Source: Euryarchaeota archaeon UBA257
GTDB taxonomy: Archaea > Thermoplasmatota > Poseidoniia > Poseidoniales > Thalassarchaeaceae
Reading direction: 5' to 3'
DNA length: 5,460 nt
Assembly (NCBI GenBank): GCA_002498985.1
Contig: DAJO01000058.1
Span: 1 to 5,460, forward strand
Translations under genes and position numbers: made by a program
In this document: positions 3,201-5,460 of the stretch, one piece after another
Layout of the letters: the number at the start of each line of letters is the position of its first letter
How positions within the stretch are numbered: position 1 is the stretch's first letter
The notes under the pieces: generated by a model
The model's input: only the letters and a program-made list of their open reading frames with translations
Told to the model about the DNA's origin: nothing
Database searches by the model: none

Positions 3201-5460
3201 CTGAAGTAACTGAAATGTTCTTACACGATGGTTCCTCTACTCAACCAGTACCTACAGAAGTTAGAGCAAATACAACAATCGATTATGTTGCTTGGACTTA
3301 CTTCCGTAGCGATGAACAACCATTATTCGTTGATTATAAAGTACATTATGCTGCAGATTGGGACAGAGGAATATTCGATAATAAATTATCACATGCTCCA
3401 ATTTCATTCACAGTACATGGAGGCCCATTTGGTAACCTGACACATCCAACTATATTCGATGGATATGGCTATGGATATAGAGCAGATTCAGGCGGATGGG
3501 TATCATTATCATTCGTTCAAACAAGTGGTAGCCAAGGTGTTTGGAAGCAAGTACAATGGAATTCAACTATAGATAACGGTCCAGGAAAGGTTCCCGGCGC
3601 GTACGAAGAAATTGTTTGGGATAATACCTCAAAGTCTCATAGTGTTGTTGGATTGTATGAATATACAAACACAAGTTTGCCAATTGGAGATTATATGTTC
3701 ATCGGAGAATCTCGTCCGGACTTAGGTGGAGAAATGCCTTGGCCATATCTAGAAGGAGATACGACAGACTCTTTTGCAATACGATCGATGCATCGAATGT
3801 ATGTTGAAGCGGATATTATTACTCCTTCAATTCGCCCGGTTTACTTCTATGACTCCACTCAATTTACTGGGGCTTCATTCGGCGCTTGGAGAGCTTTATT
3901 CCATGCCCCGTCCTTAGCTAATGCGGGTCTAGAATACAGCGATGTAAGTCTCGGTAAACAATATCCTATGCTTTGGGATGGAACACCTCAAGGACTTACA
4001 GGTGAAGCGGCAAATTTACGCTCATTTATATCGTCAAATGGTACACACTGGTTCATTGCAATGCAAAATGGAGGTGACTTCAACGTACCTCCGTGCGGAC
4101 CAATCAATCCATTAGATCCTGCTAGTGAGGTGCGATGTGAAATTGTACCTGAGATGTTTACTGGTGAAACATTCAGAGTTTTCGGAACCGTTTGGAATCG
4201 AACAATGACTGCTTGGCCACATGATGCCATGGCATTACAGGTTGATATCGATAAAAATGGAGTATTTGCAGGTTCTCAAGAGACCGGATTCGCTAGAGTT
4301 CCAGATATGATAAATGGCGAAGCAGTGTTCGATTACAATTGGACATGGTATTCACAATATCCTGCAGGAGTATATGGTATTCGTGCTGACTTTACAAACT
4401 CTAATTATTACTTCACAGGCAATCAATCAGCCGTCCTCGCACCCACAGGTGCTTATGTGAATGTATCAGTAATTGGTACAACAGACTTCCAATTGAATAC
4501 CATACCTAGACTTTATCGAGGCCAAAATACAACTATTGAAGCAAGAGTAATTGACAATGCATATCAGCCTGTCAGAGACGCTCCAGTGAATTATACTTGG
4601 TCTGCTGATGGTACTAGTGATGTAGCAGTGACCGATATTAACGGGGTATTCAAAATTAATTTGACTATAGATGAAATGCATGAATTAGGAAATTTCTCTT
4701 TGAGCTTTACTTATCCAGGGGATACTTATCGTCAAGGTAGTTCTTCCGGAATTGACTTATGGGTCGTTTCAAGAACATACATAGATCTTCAAAGTACTAC
4801 TGAAAACAGATTGTCTAGCGGAGATATTTGGGAATTTACCGCTCAGGTGACAGATGATAATAGAACAGCTGCAATCAAAGATAAAGGTGAACTTTTGGAT
4901 GGTTGTAATGAGAATGGTGGAGAAATATTAGTGATACTTGAAGGAGTTGATTTCGAACAAACAGTTCATCGACAAATAATCAAGACTTTATGCCCTAATG
5001 CTGGAACGATTAATCATGCCATGTTATTAGATCCTCAATTATTGAGAGATGATCCTCAATCATTCCTTCCAGATGGTTTCGGGCCAGTTAACGTAATTAT
5101 TAGATTTTCAGAGAATCTACCGCATGAAGGCTGTGACCCAATAGACCAAGAAATGCTTTCGATATCAGGGGCATGGGATCCATGTGCTCAAGTTCTGAAT
5201 AGTGATCATTACCGCAAGGTATTCCAGTATAATGGACAAGGGTTTAGCTTGATTGGAGGCACACAACTGTCTGTCGATAATCAGATTGTCTATACTTCAG
5301 AAATAGATCAATTGACTGGGCAACCTATCGATAAACCAATGACTGTAACTGGACAATTAGTTGACGAATTGAATACAAATCTTTCCAACCGCCCTATTCA
5401 AGTACAATACGAAATGGTTGGTACAGAATTGGGCGTAAATGCTTGTAACGGAGGCGTAAC
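2..5460 (+). CDS. Giant acidic surface protein, internal fragment: cupredoxin-like, TSP3-like Asp-rich repeats and Ig-like modules (partial at both ends)
   Basis: The frame starting at base 2 is open to the window end: 1819 complete codons, last one ending at 5458, with no stop. Both ends run off the window, so true start, signal peptide and C-terminal anchor are not visible, and internal ATGs should not be taken as starts. Order seen: cupredoxin-like domain (residues 1-82), linker, Asp-rich calcium-binding-type repeats (117-970) with two repeat-free inserts, then Ig-like modules (976-1819). Extreme acidity, Cys in close pairs, many N-x-S/T sequons and the domain types all point to an exported, extracellular protein. 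No catalytic motif was recognised and no transmembrane segment is visible. The family is known to me only by style: large surface proteins of Marine Group II-type archaea look like this, and Bacteroidota TSP3-repeat proteins are the main alternative. Adhesive or surface-structural function is inferred. The reading frame is near certain; the exact role is unknown. Confidence 0.96.
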   Translation, partial: METGDTIIWVNQDPAGEDHSVVAQGGVFSSSPISPVPAGTSQFPCDAAYTFCQQFNSTAEISYQNFALSQITNGNISVLQSAYTGSDYYGDFVGGVDFVEREKAWHPKVQAFSSIVDGDLDGDGIPNFLDPDNDNDGSPDSSDTDDDNDGLADMYDVDDDNDGIPDTCLQTDTNLDASGDYPIPNQPFYDGSIMTPGVDCEIDYDRDLDDDRYRVIDQDYDLIWDWLDTDLGGVPIPDNTVGGTLTDSSDLPWDLDNDGVINEEDIFPTVPQSTVDTWDCPSLTNPNPSNPDDNCYLMRKSYTGFNDWDEDGINNWDDIDDDNDGIFDWLDIDDNCDLDDDNDLHLLNGSKYRDDGPNDIDTDVDGDGLPNDEDWDDDNDGISDYYDPDDGNCGIQDLDATDPFDNSYPTSDGDLLDGSSDDQLYAFAIVYEMYWNQTWMFNPFTSDNGFVLDYNGFDETNPTASGQIPELYWHVIQKWSPYNGGNHFDIDIDGDSLINGIDVDQDGDGLPDWWDQDEGNDGLLDVNDIKMGGSFDDNTCGATLFWIYVPQAPQAIDHECGIFYAWYFGAPLVTPTRANQVEYTYPYSTRADPDYSDGAYNGSNSQGQWTCNKNCFHFTFDPQSGVSPTAAVTYNQMKDNRDLWIAYIGLTYGFFQWTADSNANFFPDERADLLNNDVDPDDDCGAPVTGNMEPQCLFNDTADLDDDFDGVYDHWDVDDDSDGIWDYFEVDSNDDLDDDTGTIPPGNFYTGSNCEDNDDDGTDTDPDEDGWFQAVHDKGVLGQGLLNPKYYDVDNDNDGIPDGEDPDDDNNGVLDSDQELLCFVGEEQMTWDHDNDGVVNWKDDDWDGDGRSNLIELNTATPFISAWDHDNDGLRDDIDLDDDSDGMKDEDEIMLWPSRYGSESTNPWDHDDFGGGEGIANPADPNTGPDAIDEDDDNDSRVDTDWDQLEEENGSSSDWDSDNDGILDEDDKIPTRITLTSPDVLWLDNLYAAKFNGTVSWLDLDQGVFAPAENLPVQVHIAWTRNGTSAVETVDVLTDEDGKFVVGQFLFPEDLPVGSNTTYHVYAEVTEMFLHDGSSTQPVPTEVRANTTIDYVAWTYFRSDEQPLFVDYKVHYAADWDRGIFDNKLSHAPISFTVHGGPFGNLTHPTIFDGYGYGYRADSGGWVSLSFVQTSGSQGVWKQVQWNSTIDNGPGKVPGAYEEIVWDNTSKSHSVVGLYEYTNTSLPIGDYMFIGESRPDLGGEMPWPYLEGDTTDSFAIRSMHRMYVEADIITPSIRPVYFYDSTQFTGASFGAWRALFHAPSLANAGLEYSDVSLGKQYPMLWDGTPQGLTGEAANLRSFISSNGTHWFIAMQNGGDFNVPPCGPINPLDPASEVRCEIVPEMFTGETFRVFGTVWNRTMTAWPHDAMALQVDIDKNGVFAGSQETGFARVPDMINGEAVFDYNWTWYSQYPAGVYGIRADFTNSNYYFTGNQSAVLAPTGAYVNVSVIGTTDFQLNTIPRLYRGQNTTIEARVIDNAYQPVRDAPVNYTWSADGTSDVAVTDINGVFKINLTIDEMHELGNFSLSFTYPGDTYRQGSSSGIDLWVVSRTYIDLQSTTENRLSSGDIWEFTAQVTDDNRTAAIKDKGELLDGCNENGGEILVILEGVDFEQTVHRQIIKTLCPNAGTINHAMLLDPQLLRDDPQSFLPDGFGPVNVIIRFSENLPHEGCDPIDQEMLSISGAWDPCAQVLNSDHYRKVFQYNGQGFSLIGGTQLSVDNQIVYTSEIDQLTGQPIDKPMTVTGQLVDELNTNLSNRPIQVQYEMVGTELGVNACNGGV
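248..349 (+). other. Linker between the cupredoxin-like domain and the Asp-rich block (residues 83-116)
   Basis: This short stretch has no DxDxDG motif and no Cys. It is Gly/Tyr/Phe-rich at first (YTGSDYYGDFVGGVDF), then carries a small basic patch (R101, K103, H106, K108), which stands out against the very acidic sequence that follows. It looks like an inter-domain connector; no family was recognised. Confidence 0.5.
350..505 (+). repeat. Four tandem 39-bp / 13-residue TSP3-like calcium-binding units (residues 117-168)
   Basis: Four head-to-tail 13-residue units fill exactly 156 bp: starts at residues 117, 130, 143 and 156. The consensus is D-x-D-x-D-x-D-G-x-x-D-x-x, with Gly always at position 8 (G124, G137, G150, G163) and the last unit ending in C168. 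At DNA level the shared core is close to gat-aat-gat-gg. Alternating Asp followed by Gly is the ligand pattern of thrombospondin type 3 repeats, which bind calcium through aspartate side chains. Calcium binding here is inferred from the motif. The units differ from one another, so the array is old or under selection rather than freshly duplicated. Confidence 0.88.
1253..1459 (+). other. Aromatic-rich insert 1 in the Asp-rich block (residues 418-486)
   Basis: These 69 residues carry no 13-residue unit. They are rich in Tyr, Phe and Trp (for example YEMYWNQTWMF at 431-441 and LYWHVIQKW at 471-479), include one N-glycosylation sequon (N436-Q-T) and contain no Cys. Asp-rich units resume directly afterwards at residue 487. 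The composition suggests a small folded module or loop embedded in the repeat rod. I do not recognise the family. Confidence 0.55.
1601..2008 (+). other. Aromatic-rich, Cys-containing insert 2 in the Asp-rich block (residues 534-669)
   Basis: About 136 residues without any DxDxDG unit separate the pair at 502-527 from the pair at 703-728. The segment has two Cys pairs (C540/C560 and a tight C611-NKN-C615), strongly hydrophobic and aromatic strands (FWIYVPQAP, IFYAWYFGAPL, LWIAYIGLTYGFFQW) and one sequon (N601-G-S). The CxxxC loop followed by FHFTF resembles a disulfide-tied beta hairpin. The alternating hydrophobic pattern looks like a beta domain rather than a membrane helix. No family was recognised; a binding module carried on the rod is a guess. 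Confidence 0.55.
2012..2332 (+). other. Lys/Arg-free stretch of 107 residues (residues 671-777)
   Basis: Between R670 and K778 there is no Lys or Arg codon, while Asp and Glu are very frequent, so the segment is extremely acidic. It contains the tandem units at 703-715 and 716-728, the unit at 763, and three Cys (C684, C696, C754). This is consistent with a dense cation-binding rod and gives a long peptide with no trypsin site. Confidence 0.8.
2486..2644 (+). repeat. WDHDNDG repeats: two tandem pairs of 13-residue units (residues 830-855 and 866-891)
   Basis: Two pairs of adjoining 13-residue units start at 830/843 and 866/879, 36 residues apart. Both pairs open with the identical heptapeptide WDHDNDG (831-837 and 867-873), and a partial third copy, PWDHDD, lies at 907-912. 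His in place of the usual Asp/x at position 4 is shared by all three, so they look like copies of one higher-order module. The annotated span ends inside the fourth unit; the pair itself runs to residue 891 (base 2674). Confidence 0.7.
2927..3274 (+). other. Ig-like module A (residues 976-1091)
   Basis: The Asp-rich pattern stops abruptly after residue 970 and beta-strand-like sequence begins. The module has a strand F-N-G-T-V-S-W (995-1001), then LPVQVHIAW (1015-1023), TDEDGKF (1038-1044) and an alternating strand YHVYAEV (1063-1069). This succession (x-PV-x-beta-W, then TDxxGxF) is the usual signature of Ig-like/carboxypeptidase-regulatory-like modules in prokaryotic surface proteins. There is no Cys, and sequons lie at N996, N1026, N1060 and N1090. 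The Pfam family cannot be fixed by eye. Confidence 0.62.
3275..3796 (+). other. Ig-like region B (residues 1092-1265)
   Basis: A strand LFVDYKVHYAADWD (1108-1121) is followed by HAPISFTV (1131-1138) and DSGGWVSLSF (1162-1171), which fit the 'PV-strand then TDxxGxF' layout of module A in diverged form. The rest has alternating hydrophobic residues plus a Gly/Tyr-rich loop (DGYGYGYR, 1153-1160). Sequons lie at N1145, N1187, N1208 and N1223, and there is no Cys. At about 174 residues it is long for a single Ig-like fold, so it may hold one expanded module or two. Confidence 0.48.
3797..4162 (+). other. Unassigned segment between Ig-like modules (residues 1266-1387)
   Basis: This segment continues the open frame but shows neither DxDxDG units nor a clear Ig-like signature. 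It has an aromatic start (PVYFYDSTQF, FGAWRALF), a strand THWFIAMQNGGDF (1348-1360) and one Cys pair (C1365, C1379) around a Pro-rich loop. One sequon lies at N1346. It may be a distinct small domain or an extension of either neighbouring module. I cannot name a family. Confidence 0.4.
4163..4474 (+). other. Ig-like module C (residues 1388-1491)
   Basis: Strands FRVFGTVWN (1391-1399) and MALQVDID (1410-1417) are followed by KNGVFAGS, then paired aromatic strands FDYNWTWY (1443-1450) and AGVYGIRADF (1456-1464), the last being the typical G-x-Y-x-I/V-x-A-x-F closing strand of Ig-like modules. Sequons are N1399, N1446, N1474 and N1487; there is no Cys. The spacing to the next module is short, as in tandem Ig arrays. 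Confidence 0.55.
4478..4768 (+). other. Ig-like module D (residues 1493-1589)
   Basis: This is the clearest Ig-like unit. It has RGQNTTIEARVIDN (1506-1519), APVNYTW (1527-1533), TDINGVF (1544-1550) and the closing LGNFSLSFTYPGD (1562-1574). That order (G-x-x-V/T ... x-V-x-D ... PV-x-W ... TDxxGxF ... G-x-F-x-L-x-F) matches prokaryotic Ig-like or macroglobulin-type beta modules. At about 97 residues the length is normal. Sequons lie at N1509, N1530, N1553 and N1564, and there is no Cys. Confidence 0.68.
4769..5251 (+). other. Ig-like region E with two Cys pairs (residues 1590-1750)
   Basis: The region begins SSGDIWEFTAQVTDDN (1605-1620), the same G-x-x-W/V-x-x-T-A-x-V-x-D opening as module D, but is expanded to about 160 residues. 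Candidate disulfides are C1635/C1664 and C1711/C1728. The strand EILVILEGVDF (1641-1651) and GPVNVIIRFSEN (1694-1705) fit a beta sandwich, with a Pro/Asp-rich loop between them. A sequon lies at N1620. The extra length may be disulfide-tied loops inserted into the fold. Confidence 0.5.
5255..5460 (+). other. Start of Ig-like module F, cut by window end (from residue 1752)
   Basis: TVTGQLVDELNTNLSNRPIQVQYEM (from 1781; opening TVTGQLVDEL, later RPIQVQYEM) repeats the layout of module D's opening and PV strand. The window ends before the TDxxGxF turn, although C1815 and the following NGG suggest it is near. One sequon lies at N1793. The array of Ig-like modules clearly continues beyond the window. 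Confidence 0.6.

Noticed and set aside
3228..3440. + strand open frame of 70 codons in another frame
   Set aside because: It lies wholly inside the long frame, has no ribosome binding site and no recognisable domain.
3988..4681. - strand open frames at 3988-4230 and 4466-4681
   Set aside because: Both overlap the Ig-like coding region in antisense with no start signal or family resemblance.

Overview
The whole window is the interior of one protein-coding gene. Reading from base 2 on the + strand gives 1819 consecutive sense codons (last complete codon ends at 5458) with no stop. There is no credible start, no stop and no intergenic DNA, so the gene begins before and ends after the window and the protein is longer than 1819 residues. 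I see no RNA gene, insertion sequence, CRISPR array, promoter or terminator.

Layout, with residue numbers counted from the codon at base 2: (1) residues 1-82, a cupredoxin-like beta domain whose C-terminal copper-ligand motif is missing; (2) residues 83-116, a linker; (3) residues 117-970, a very aspartate-rich block built from about 23 calcium-binding-type 13-residue units (DxDxDxDG core, thrombospondin type 3-like), many in head-to-tail pairs, interrupted by two aromatic-rich, repeat-free inserts (418-486 and 534-669); (4) residues 976-1819, a run of Ig-like beta-sandwich modules, some carrying the signature 'PV-beta-strand-W ... TDxxGxF', with two segments I cannot assign, and cut by the window end inside the last module. 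Cysteines are sparse and mostly come in close pairs. N-glycosylation sequons are dense in the Ig-like half. Together this describes a giant, acidic, secreted or surface-exposed protein, probably stiffened by calcium in the Asp-rich block and projecting Ig-like modules. A role in adhesion, surface-layer structure or particle/polymer attachment is inference; no catalytic site was recognised.

Organism: base composition is AT-rich (roughly 40% GC by eye), Leu is mostly TTA and Arg often AGA. An extremely acidic giant protein combining a cupredoxin-like domain, W/D-rich DxDNDG repeats and Ig-like modules resembles large surface proteins of marine planktonic archaea (Marine Group II/III Euryarchaeota, Poseidoniales). 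Bacteroidota also carry TSP3-type repeats at similar GC and cannot be excluded. The archaeal assignment is a judgement from recalled protein style, not from a search.
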